DNA of 64,000 nt from Euglena gracilis (taxonomy: Eukaryota; Euglenida; Euglenophyceae; Euglenales): positions 18,772,642 to 18,836,641 of the forward strand of contig CP154954.1 of NCBI GenBank assembly GCA_039621445.1. The letters run 5' to 3'. The notes under the pieces are model-generated. The model saw nothing but the letters and a program-made list of their open reading frames with translations, did not search any database and had not been told where the DNA came from. Below, in pieces: positions 55,119 to 64,000 of this stretch (the first letter of the stretch is position 1; each line of letters starts with the position of its first letter). A program made the position numbers and the translations under genes.

Positions 55119-55175
55119 GGGCGTCGTGCGATAACCAAAAGGGGGGGGGGTGTCGTGCGATAACAGACAAGTACC
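55119..55175 (+). repeat. GTCGTGCGA direct repeat, copy 2
   Basis: See 54,375. The pair bounds a 0.7-kb segment with no recognisable gene. Confidence 0.7.
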
Positions 55176-56477
55176 GTTGATTTTTACTGTTTAGGCATTC
55201 ATCCGCACCTCTCATTCTTTCCCCAAACACAGTTGAAGGTTTTTTTTGTAGGGTATCAAACAAATTTCCTTCTGGAGAGCTGTCTGCAACATTCTGTGAA
55301 ATTTCAATTGTTATTATTTGGATTTGGATTGATGATCACATTTATTTGTCGTATTTCTGTTAATTTATGCTGATTCTGTTGAACGTTTCCTTTTCACATT
55401 AACGGAAAAAAATTCTTTTACAGTTGGCAAAAGTTTCGGATCTCAAGGGCAAAAGTGATGGGATTTGTGGCAAAAAAATTGACCCGGGTGGCAAAATATT
55501 TTTTGGAACCCTGGCAAAAGTGAGGGGTCCAGGAGGCACTGTATTTTGGGACGGGGCAGAATTTGGAGGGGTTAGCTATAACCCCACTAACCCTACTCCT
55601 TCAAAACCCCATCATACCCCATTTCTGACCTCAAGGGAACCGACTTGTGAAATTTGGAGATGGCAGTTGTTTATCTAACAAGTTCCCAAAATCCCTTGCC
55701 AAACCATTTTGGGCCTCAGATTAACTGCTTTTCGGGTGTTTTTGGATGTTTCTTTGTGTAAAACTGTTTTGATATTTTTGAAAAAATCACTGTTTGTTCC
55801 AAATAAAAAGTGTTCTTACCCACCCGTTTTGCATTTTCTTGGCGTTTCAACCACACAGTCCCCTTTGGGATGAAGTGGATCAAACAAATCACATTCGCCA
55901 TATACACGTGGGCTGCAGCATGGGAAAATCACGGTCAAAAATGTGTGGGAACATCATGAAATCCACCAAATGGTGGGGCATTTGCTGGACTTTGTGGAAG
56001 TTACGATTTCTGAAAGTAAATAGGCCAAAATGGTCGGATTTGGGCTGGCCAGGGCAAATTTGGGGTCAAGCAAAAGAAGTTGTTTTCATAATTGACTTTT
56101 TTGGGAGGGGCTTTTTGCAGTTTCAAATTTTTTTGGCACCCATTCCAGCCAGGGGGCCCCATTCGGGTCAACCTGCAGCCCATTTCCAGCCTGCCCAATT
56201 TTCGAGTTGCGCTTGCGCTGTTCCCAAATGCGCAAACAAGAACAAAAGAAATAATTATTGCCTGACTGTTTTTTATCCTTGTTGATGGTTTGCAGTGATT
56301 GCTGCATGCTGCATTTGTGTGAACGTGAACCTTAATGGAGCAAGGCAGCAAGCCACACGAGAAGGATGGGGTGCCAAGGGTAATGTTGAATGACGATAAT
56401 TTCATTAGGATTTCCCAAAGCATGTCCCTTTTTGCAACTCTTTTTATTTGAGAAACATTTCCCGATCGCAGGGCATC

Positions 56478-56549
56478 GGTCTTATAGTGTAGCGGTTAGC
56501 ACATGGGATTCTGATTCCCATAACCCCGGTTCGAATCCGGGTAGGACCT
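56478..56549 (+). tRNA. tRNA-Gln (anticodon CTG)
   Basis: The 72-nt sequence folds as a cloverleaf: acceptor stem GGTCTTA with TAGGACC (one G-T pair), D arm GTGT-AGCGGTTA-GCAC, anticodon stem TGGGA/TCCCA with loop TTCTGAT (anticodon CTG), and T arm CCCGG-TTCGAAT-CCGGG. No intron and no encoded CCA. Internal A and B boxes are intact. A T6 run at 56,552-56,557 is a pol III terminator. Confidence 0.95.
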
Positions 56550-56551
56550 GG

Positions 56552-56557
56552 TTTTTT
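56552..56557 (+). terminator. Pol III terminator of tRNA-Gln
   Basis: Six consecutive T residues three bases after the tRNA 3' end, the usual RNA polymerase III stop. Confidence 0.85.
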
Positions 56558-57135
56558 GCACTTTTTTTGCCCCAACGGGGTATTCCTAATTGCATGAAAC
56601 AGCATCCGAATCACATCCCCTGGCCGCATCCGACCGGCCTGCCCACTCCAAACCATCTCTGCCTAACCCTTACTTCCCCTTCCCCTGAACCTATCTCCTA
56701 CCTTAACCTATCTCCTATCTTTGACACAATCAGATACACACTCGCTTAACTGCGCCTGCCCGAAAGAGCCACAGACCGTATGCTCTTATCCACGTGATAA
56801 TTCACCCTGTCTCTGGTGCCCTCACACCCCCCTCTCTTTTTCCCCTCCTCTACCTTTCACACTGGTCCTCTGGACCATCACACATAAACCTGCACTCCCA
56901 AACCCCCAACCTTGAGCTTTGCTCAAGCATCCGCTCCCTCACTCGTGCTTGGTATTTGTACATACTCCTAACCATCTAGCACTTCCCTTGAACGCGCCAC
57001 TTCTGTACATAGCCTTGCTCTCCTGAACTCGTCAAATCCAGTGAACTCCCCTAATAAGTGCACGAGTGCGCACTTAGCGCTTATTTGGGCACTGCACACT
57101 TTTTTCGGCAAAGCCAAAAATGCTCACTTTCCCCC
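56558..57135. other. Pyrimidine-rich spacer downstream of tRNA-Gln
   Basis: A C/T-rich stretch with short repeats of CTATCTCCTA (56,690-56,720). No gene recognised. Confidence 0.5.
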
Positions 57136-57430
57136 AAGGTTGACGGCTTGTTTTTTTTTGAAACAAAAAAAAACATGTTTTTTTAAAAAAAAATATGTTT
57201 TTTCAAAAAAACAAAAAAATGTCATGGAGGGTTTGGGGGAAAATTTTTTGCAGTGTTTTTTTTTTGGAAAAAAGTTCATTTTTTATTTCTGCAGCATTCA
57301 TTTTTTGATTTTTTGGGGTTGAAAGCATGATTTTTTGCACCAGAAAACACAGATTTGGAAATATTTTCACACATAAAAAAACTTTAGAGGGGGTATTCCC
57401 CCTGTGACCCCCCCCCCGACCCGACCTGAA
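57136..57430 (+). repeat. 300-bp direct repeat, copy 2
   Basis: Matches 46,259-46,560 in order, outside the 3.5-kb element, so the unit moves or has been copied independently of that element. Confidence 0.78.
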
Positions 57431-57810
57431 ACCGTGTTTGGGCCGATTTCGAGACATTAAAAGTCTTAAATCTTCGCCCAAAACACGGTTTCAACCAAGA
57501 ACAGTGTTTTGGGCCAATAACATTCCCCATTGTATGGGTAGGCGGAGGTTTGGTGCTTGTGCTTATTTTCTATTTGAAAATGTCTCAGATTCAAAATTTC
57601 GAAGATTTGGAAAAAAAACTGAATCGGACAACCTTCTCCTGCAGATCAATTTTCAAATACTGTCACTGAGAACCAAAAGGAAAACGAAGGAATGCTGGGG
57701 TGCTGTGTGAGTGAATTGTGTTTAACAAGAAGGTTCCCAAAATCAAAACAGCGGAATAGATGAAAATATCGAACTTAAGAAATAAAGTTTTGGAGCAGCA
57801 AAATGAATTG

Positions 57811-58020
57811 TCAGCTTGGGTCATTGGCAGATGGCCGGGCCTGCTTGCCATACATCAACTCTGGCTTCGGCCGCTTATTCTGCATGTAGGTCATGAATGA
57901 GTGGAGGTCGAGCTGGCCTCTCTGCTGGGCGTCCACTGCCTCAAACATCCGGTCGATGTCCACATCATGGCTCGGGTAATTCAGGTAGCGGCACAGCCGC
58001 TGCAGCTCGGCCCGATCCAA
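57811..58020 (-). CDS. EF-hand calcium-binding protein, last exon
   Basis: It reads LDRAELQRLCRYLNYPSHDV and DIDRMFEAVDAQQRGQLDLH, then SFMTYMQNKRPKPELMYG, and ends at a TGA at 57,811. The first residues complete the EF-hand loop begun in the upstream exon (position 12 is Glu). The second loop, D-A-Q-Q-R-G-Q-L-D-L-H-S, has Ser at position 12 and Arg at 5, so it probably binds calcium poorly. The start at 58,020 (after TTTGAG) is chosen to complete the loop. The gene is transcribed in the same direction as DDB1, about 4.4 kb upstream of it. Confidence 0.78.
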   Translation of the reverse strand: MDRAELQRLCRYLNYPSHDVDIDRMFEAVDAQQRGQLDLHSFMTYMQNKRPKPELMYGKQARPSANDPS

Positions 58021-58533
58021 CTCAAAGCGCAGATCCATCAGCACCGAACCATCAAAAAAAGATTGATTGAGATAATTCCAAACTGGGGTGAGAAATTTGG
58101 CACGAGAAGATTGAAACAAACCTGGAACTGGGAGGTATTTTGTCTATAAAAAAAAAACTTCAAAATAAAAATGGGTGACACCATTATCCAATTTTGCCAC
58201 AAAATTTGTCCTTCTTTTCATTTTTCTTGTGCAACCCATCCTCCCAACCATATCTTTTTCAACAAAAACAATGAGGAAAATTCATCTGATGACCTTTAAT
58301 TGTCCATCATCAGATGCCATTCGTAGGAACTTCATTTTCTTTTCCAACTTTCCTACCGCCTCCCTCCGTCTACCAACTACAGCTGCCGGTGCTGCTGCTG
58401 CTGGTGCTACGTATCCTCCCCACAGTCTCTTCCGTCAATGCTTCTGATTTTCAAGCCATTTAACACGACACCTCACATCTCCTCACGCCAGCACCTGAAA
58501 CGATGGTCCCACACCTCCGCCGATGGATCCACT

Positions 58534-58713
58534 GGCGCCACTGCCATCCGTGTCAAACGTCACGAACTGGCAGAGCACATGGTCGTAGTCGTCCTGCGAC
58601 ATCCCGTACTGGGTCCAGGGGCGGCTGGGGTCGACCTTGACAGTGGCCACCGGGGCCGGGACTGGCATGGGGGCAGGGGGAACCCCCAGGCTGGGGGCGG
58701 CTGGCGTTGCCTT
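58534..58713 (-). CDS. EF-hand calcium-binding protein, upstream exon
   Basis: After an AAG acceptor the minus strand reads an Ala/Pro-rich segment (APSLGVPPAPMPVPAPVATV), then DPSRPWTQYGMSQDDYDHVL and CQFVTFDTDGSGA. The last residues are the first half of a canonical EF-hand loop (D-T-D-G-S-G). The rest of the loop, LDRAE, begins the exon at 58,020. The boundary after GGCGCC has no GT in phase. The protein is likely cytosolic and calcium-binding; the exact family is not determined, and earlier exons are not found. Confidence 0.72.
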
Positions 58714-58904
58714 GCTTGCATTGGATATTTCCACCCAAAAATTAGGATTACCCCAAAATTTGAAGTTGGATAGGATTGCCACGCAAAATTTGAAGTTTAC
58801 ACCTAAACTTAGGCATATCCCTTCCAAAAATTAGATATCACACCCAAAGATCGGCAGTGCTCCCCCAAGATTTGGAGTTTGCTTCCCAAATTACCATCCG
58901 TACT

Positions 58905-59110
58905 ATTCCCCCCCCCTCGTACTCTTCCCATCCCCGGTTTGGAAAGAGTACGATGGTGGGGCACTTTTTCCCACGGGGCCACCATGCTTCAAACGATTTC
59001 CTTTGAGGTCCATGGGAAGAGTACGGGGGGGGGGGACATAGTCCCCCCCCCGTACTATTCCCCACCGTACTCTTCCCATGGGGCTCAGAAGGCGCCCAAG
59101 GAGGGGAAGA
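58905..59110. repeat. GTACTCTTCCCATGG palindrome cluster
   Basis: CGTACTCTTCCCAT occurs three times and its complement ATGGGAAGAGTACG once or twice within 200 bp, with poly-C/G arms between. Confidence 0.72.
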
Positions 59111-59297
59111 GTTCAGGGGGAGGCATGGTAGGCATTTGTCACTCAAAGTTAGGAATTGGCCAACAAATTAGGCATTTGCCTCTCAAATTTCAGTAAAATT
59201 TTCACCCGAAATTTGGCATTTGCCACTCAAAATTAGGAATTTATACATGCAATTAGGAATTTCCACTCAAATTCAAGAATTGGCACACTAAAATTTA

Positions 59298-60259
59298 CTA
59301 CAAAAAAGGGGTGGCGGACGCCGGTTCTGTCCAAAACCCGGCGTTCCAAACGCCGGTTCCGTCCTTCGGACGGAACCGGAACCGGCGTTTGGAACGCCGG
59401 GTTTTGGAGAACCGGCGTCCGCCACCCCTTGTTTAAAGCGGCGTTTTAGAGACGCCGGGTTCAGGACAGAACCGGCGTCCCCACCCTTCGGTCAAAGGAC
59501 ACTCCCAGGACCAATCTCCGACTACTTATCTGCAATGTCACGCCACCTTGCATTTCACCAAATTCCGGCGATCGCGAGGGTATTTCTGGCTGTGTCGATC
59601 GTCTGGGTACAAACTCACCCCTCAATCGAAAGCTCTTTTCATCAGACGACTGGCGATCACCACCAAATTCAGCCACGCCGCCTGGAGCTCTTACTTTCTG
59701 TCACTGGGAAATCCTAATTTCACAACTCTGGTGCCCCCCGGGACCCCTCAGGTGGTCGCTTCGAAGAGAAGAAACGTTTCTGTAAGGTTTATTCAGCATC
59801 TTAAACCAAAAATCACTGAAAACTACCACAATTTTCGACTAAGATTCTGGCCGATCCGACGATCGCGAGCGTATCTCTGGCTGCGTGCAACGTTAGGGTA
59901 CCAAGTTACCCCTCGATCGAAAGCTCTTTTCAACAGACGACCAGCGGTGCTCATCAGATCTTTCCACGCCGCACGGTACTCTTTATCAAAATCTGGGCCA
60001 ATTTCACCAAATTTGGACATCCACCCCACTGGTCCCCAAATGGCAAAAATCATTGTCCTACATGGTTAAAACAGTCATACCAGGAGCTTTGGGCCACTTT
60101 TGGGCACTTTTGGTGGCATTTTTAGGAATGAAAATCGGACGCCGGGTTTTGGACAAAACCGGCGTTCCTAACGCCGGGTTTTAGGACAGAACCGGCGTCC
60201 GAAAACCCGTGGGGGGGGACGCCGGTTCTGTCCTGAACCCGGCGTCTCAAACGCCGGTT
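59298..60259 (-). mobile_element. TA-flanked GACGCCGG element, intact 962-bp copy
   Basis: This is the inverted homologue of 43,882-48,351, with TA at 59,296-59,297 and 60,260-60,261. Translations match over long stretches (for example VRFIQHLKPKITENYH and SRAYL in one part, MAEFGGDRQSS in the other). It contains the single-copy target of the 3.5-kb element. Confidence 0.82.
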
Positions 60260-60394
60260 TAAGAATTTGCCTCTCAAAATTTGGAACTGGAATACCAAAT
60301 TAGGCATTTGCCACCCGAAACAAGCTTAACAACCTGAGCCGGCTTCGATCGCCCCAGCCGTGTGCTCCCCAAAAGGATTTGCCCCTAAAACGAG

Positions 60395-61135
60395 CTGGAC
60401 ACGCAAGGGATTTTGTTATTGGGGAGCCTCCAACAGTTGAGCAACACAAGGGATTTGGCCACCAAAACGACTTGGCAACACAAGGGATTTTGTTATTTTG
60501 GGGCACTTGAACAGTTGAGCAACACAAGGGATTTGCCCCCCCCCCCAAACGGGTTTGAAACACAAGGGATATGCCCCTAAAACGACCTGGCAACACAAGG
60601 GATATTGTTATTTTGGGGCCCTCAAACAGTTGAGCAACACAAGGGATTTGCCCCCCTCCCAAATGGGTTTGAAACACAAGGGATGTGCCCCTCATATGAG
60701 CAACGTAAGGGAGTTGCCCCTCAAAACGGGTTTGAATTACAAGGGATTTTCTCCCCAAAACGACTTGGCAACACAAGGGATTTTGTTATTTTGGGCCCTC
60801 AAACAGTTGAGCAATACGAGGGATTACCCCCCAAAACAGGTTTGAAACACAAGGGATTTGCCCCCGAAAACGACCTGGCAACACCAGCTATTTTGTTATT
60901 TTGGGGCCCTCGAACAGTTGAGCAACATGAGGGATTTGCGCCCCCCCCCCCCAAATGGGTTTGAAACACAAGGGATGTGCCCGTAAAACGACCTAGAAGA
61001 GTTGAGCAACGCAAGGGGTTTGCCCTCAAAACAGGTTTGAATTACAAGGGATTTCCTCCCCAAAACGACTTGGCAACACAAGGGATTTTGTTATTTTGGG
61101 GCCCTCGAAGAGTTGGGCAAAAGGGATTTGGCAAC
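60395..61135 (+). repeat. Minisatellite, complex units of about 75-190 bp
   Basis: Units carry CACAAGGGATTTTGTTATTT (60,405, 60,479, 60,594, 60,771, 60,883, 61,076), then GGGGCCCTCGAACAGTTGAG, GGTTTGAAACACAAGGGAT and AACGACCTGGCAACAC. Unit length varies. No conserved ORF. Confidence 0.85.
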
Positions 61136-61289
61136 ACAAGGCTTTTGACCTCAAAATTACAAAATCCCTCATTTTACCAAGTGTTTTTGGGTGTATTTTG
61201 GCATAAATAACCAATATTAGTATTTTTTTCCTTTTTTTTGCATTTGAAGGCCTAAAAAATCAAAAAAACCCCGAAAACTTTTGATAGGG

Positions 61290-61482
61290 GGGGGGCAAGG
61301 TCGTGGGGTGGGCCGACCCTAGGGTCGCTCATCCTAGGGTCAGCCCACGACCCTAGGATGAGCGACCCTAGTGTCGGCCCACTCCACGTCCGGGGGGGGG
61401 GTCCAACCTTAGCGACCTTAGCGACCCTAGCAACCCTAGGGTCGTAGTGGGCCGACCCTAGGGTCGGCCCACAACCCCCCCC
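61290..61482. repeat. CCTAGGGTCG palindrome cluster
   Basis: CGACCCTAGGGTCG-type inverted motifs repeat with GCCCAC spacers on both strands. It borders the 61,470 exon-like segment. Confidence 0.75.
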
Positions 61483-61683
61483 CCCATGCCAGATCCGGGA
61501 GCCGTCTTCCGGCGCAAGGTCCGTGTGCCAGTTCAGATAGGCGGACCACTTTGCCGCATTCCACGACGAGCTGGCACTGTCGTCGGCAGTCCCCATATCC
61601 TCCAACTTCAGCTTCCGCTTGAGAGGCAGATTGGCGATCTGGAGGAATGCTAGCATGCAGTGGCAAGTCTTCTGGGGCAATTG
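61470..61683 (-). other. Unidentified exon-like coding segment
   Basis: A GC-rich stretch after an ATTGCCCCAG acceptor-like site reads KTCHCMLAFLQIANLPLKRK, then LKLEDMGTADDSASSSWNAA and WSAYLNWHTDLAPEDGSRIW without a stop. The composition and open frame look coding, but I do not recognise the protein. It could be an upstream exon of the EF-hand gene or part of another gene on the minus strand. Confidence 0.4.
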
Positions 61684-61915
61684 ATGAACCTGTACCTCCC
61701 CGTTTCAGATGGTTGGGTGAGCACATTTCGGATTCAGACAAGTCCAAATCGTCGTCCTCCAAATCCACATCAAGACGCAGACTGAAGGACAAATCACAGT
61801 TGACTGAAATGCGGGGAACGAACGTGCCAATCGGGAGATTCCACCAGACTTGGGGACGACAATGGCATCATGAGGTCCGGGGTGTCGGGGTTGCGCTCCC
61901 TGCCCTTAGCCATTC
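61684..61915. repeat. Inverted partner of the 37.6-kb segment
   Basis: The minus strand gives the same MSFSLRLDVDLEDDDLDLSE peptide as 37,758 plus. At the CAATTGCCCCAG edge the sequence passes straight into the exon-like segment at 61,470-61,683. Confidence 0.55.
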
Positions 61916-62477
61916 GCCTACTGCCGATGGAAGACGAACAACGTCATTCTCCAGAGGCACAGAGTCAGCACTGCCAACGGAGCCCACAGGGGGGGGGTCC
62001 CGCGGGACCCCCCTGTCGAGTTGCGAACTCAACCCTACCGGTCGAGTTTGGTCATTTACAGGGGGGGGGGCTTGCAGGACCCCTGTCAAGTTCCGAACTG
62101 ATTGGAATCCAATTTTTTTTTGATTTCCCCCCCGTCCAACCACTTCTGTCTGCCATCGCTCACGGTTGGCCGCGCCCATCAAGGCCGCAAAGTTTTTGTG
62201 TGGGGTGAAGTTGGAGGGCTCTGTGGGACCACATGTTCTATGGGGAAGCCTCTGAATTTGTGTAACACTTTTAAGCTAAAATCGGCGTTCAAACGGGGGA
62301 CCCCTGTCCACACCAGGAATCGTGATTGAACCCGATTTTTCTGATAGTAATTGCAATTTTACACCCATGCGATCACACCCACTCCCGATCCGGGCCAAAG
62401 TATCTTTGTCCCACACCCATTCTAAAGTGGGTCAAGGCAGAGGGGGACATTGTGGGGGGGGGATGCCGGCGCAAGGC

Positions 62478-63952
62478 GGTAGACTGGGGGTAGTCGGCCG
62501 ACTAGTCGGCCGACTACCCAATTGGTCCACCGACTAGTCCTAGTCGGTAGCTAGTCGGCGAGACAGGGGGGGGGGTAGTGGGTAGTCGGCCAACTAGTCG
62601 GCCGACTACCCACTCTAATGTACTAACGGGTCAAAACCGCCGACTTTTAAGCCCCCCCCCCATGAACAAAATCCAATGCAATCTAGTCGGTGGCTAGTCG
62701 GCGGTCATAAAAATGGTCTGTGGCGGGCCCAAATCACCCGGAAATGGTCCGGATGGGTCCAAATAAGTGTCTTACGCCTAAATAAACACCCCCAGATGGA
62801 AATCTTTGGTCAGTGGGGGGTCGGTGGGCCCTTGGTGGGGGTCCGGAGGGGTAAAAAACCAATGATGAAACAGGGATTACATTAAAATCCTTTAGAAATG
62901 CAATCTGCAATCTGCGTTTTGCATCACGAGAGGCAGAAAACTCCCCCCTCCACCCCAATCCGAGACTCAAATAACAAAATCCCTTCTGTGTTGGCAACGT
63001 ACTCGGGGGCTAAGTCGTTTTTGTGGCTCACTTTGGCATAGGCGGGGGGGGCTCCGCCCCCCCCGCACCCCCCCCCTCAAATAACAAAATCCCTTCTATG
63101 TTGGCAACATACTCGGGGGCTAAGTCGTTTTTGTGGCTCACTTTGGCATAGGCGGGGGGGGGCGCCCCCCAACCCCCCCCCAAAAAACAAAAACCCTCCT
63201 CTGTTCGCAACATACTCGGGGGCTAAGTCGTTTTTGTGGCTCACTTTGGCATAGGCGGGGGGGCTCCGCCCCCCCCGCACCCCCCCCCCTCAAATAACAA
63301 AATCCCTTCTCTGTTGGCAACATATTCGGGGGGTAAGTCGTTTTTGTGGCTCACTTTGGCATAGGCGGGGGGGGCTCCGCCCCCCCCGCACCCCCCCCCT
63401 CAAATAACAAAATCCCTTCTGTGTTGGCAACATACTCGGGGGCTAAGTCGTTTTTGTGGCTTACTTTGGCATAGGCGGGGGGGGGCGTCGCCCGCCCCCC
63501 ACCCCCCCCCCAAATAACAAAATCCCTTCTATGTTGGCTATAGACTTGGGGGATAAGAACCTTTTTTTGTGCAAATTTTGACTTATACTGAAAATTCAAT
63601 GGGGAGAGGTGTACTTTTGTCAAAAGTGGCCCAAAATGGACATTTTCCCCCAATTTTTTTGCATATTCACCCCCGATTGGGGGGTTCTGGAGCCATTTGG
63701 GTCGGTTTTGACCGGCGTTGAGGTGATTTAGACTTTTTTTTTTACCAGGGGGGGGGGGGGGGCTTAAAAGTCGGCGGTTTTGACCCGTTAGTACATTAGA
63801 GTGGGTAGTCGGCCGACTAGTCGGCCGACTACCCACTACCCCCCCGCCGACTAGCCACCGACCAATTAGTCGGCCGACTAGTCGGTGGACCAATTGGGTA
63901 GTCGGCCGACTAGTCGGCCGACTACCCACTACCCCCCCCCCAGTCTACCGTT
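62478..63952. mobile_element. Complete TAGTCGGCCGACTA-family element, about 1.47 kb
   Basis: It starts CGGTAGACTGGGGGTAGTCG and ends with CCCCCAGTCTACCG. Each end carries several GTCGGCCGACTAGTCGGCCG palindromes. The centre has five units of about 100-125 bp (62,975-63,545) that share CAAATAACAAAATCCCTTCT, a CTCGGGGGCTAAGTCG segment and a C/G hairpin. No flanking duplication that I can define. Confidence 0.68.
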
Positions 63953-64000
63953 TGGCACTGGGGATGCCCCCCCCTCCCACAATGTTTCCGCCCCCCCACT

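Larger units (their letters stand above)
53434..56477. other. Region upstream of DDB1, no gene recognised
   Basis: It should contain the DDB1 promoter and 5' leader, but no TATA box or other element stands out. It holds the GTCGTGCGA repeat pair, a GTTAGGGCAATATGGCCATG hairpin at 54,278 and poly-C/G tracts. Confidence 0.5.

Noticed and set aside
60395-61135. CRISPR-like array
   Set aside because: Repeated words are unevenly spaced, the spaces between them are themselves repeats, and the surroundings are eukaryotic. It is a minisatellite.

Overview
This is nuclear DNA of a eukaryote, probably a microalga or related protist with a large repeat-rich genome. The evidence is small GC-rich coding exons with GT(G/A)TG donors and (C/T)AG acceptors, a nuclear-type tRNA, and very long non-coding stretches full of poly-G/C hairpins, microsatellites and non-autonomous DNA transposons. 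Almost none of the open reading frames above 60 codons are genes. Real coding sequence shows up as short segments that match a conserved protein and end at splice sites. I do not name a species; the DDB1 residues look closest to plant and green-lineage DDB1.

Region 1 (about 95 to 53,433, minus strand): one gene, DDB1 (damaged-DNA-binding protein 1, the CUL4 ubiquitin-ligase adaptor). I recovered about 32 exons in the right order. For most of them the codon phase carries correctly across neighbouring splice sites. The start codon is at 53,433. The gene leaves the window at the left edge with roughly the last 230 codons missing. Introns range from 43 nt to about 12 kb.

Several DDB1 introns are themselves transposons. 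Elements with CAGGG termini and 8-bp target-site duplications (hAT-like), and one element with a 10-bp duplication, lie exactly where an uninterrupted reading frame can be restored by removing the element plus one duplication copy. A deleted hAT element with perfect 14-bp terminal repeats and remnants of a DUF659-type transposase lies in another intron. Short hAT-type MITEs with perfect 8-bp duplications are scattered through the gene. Together they suggest intron gain by transposition (introners).

Region 2 (about 37.5 to 49.7 kb, inside one DDB1 intron): nested repeats. A 3,539-bp element with ATGGCACGAAG ends and a 9-bp target duplication (44,410-47,948) sits inside a TA-flanked element (43,882-48,351). 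That element sits in turn inside a larger element whose ends are built from TAGTCGGCCGACTA palindromes. An inverted copy of the TA-flanked element at 59,298-60,259 lacks the 3.5-kb insert and so gives the empty site.

Region 3 (53.4-64 kb): a tRNA-Gln(CTG) on the plus strand at 56,478, the last two recognisable exons of an EF-hand calcium-binding protein gene on the minus strand (57,811-58,713), an unidentified exon-like segment near 61.5-61.7 kb, a minisatellite, and another TAGTCGGCCGACTA element at the right edge.
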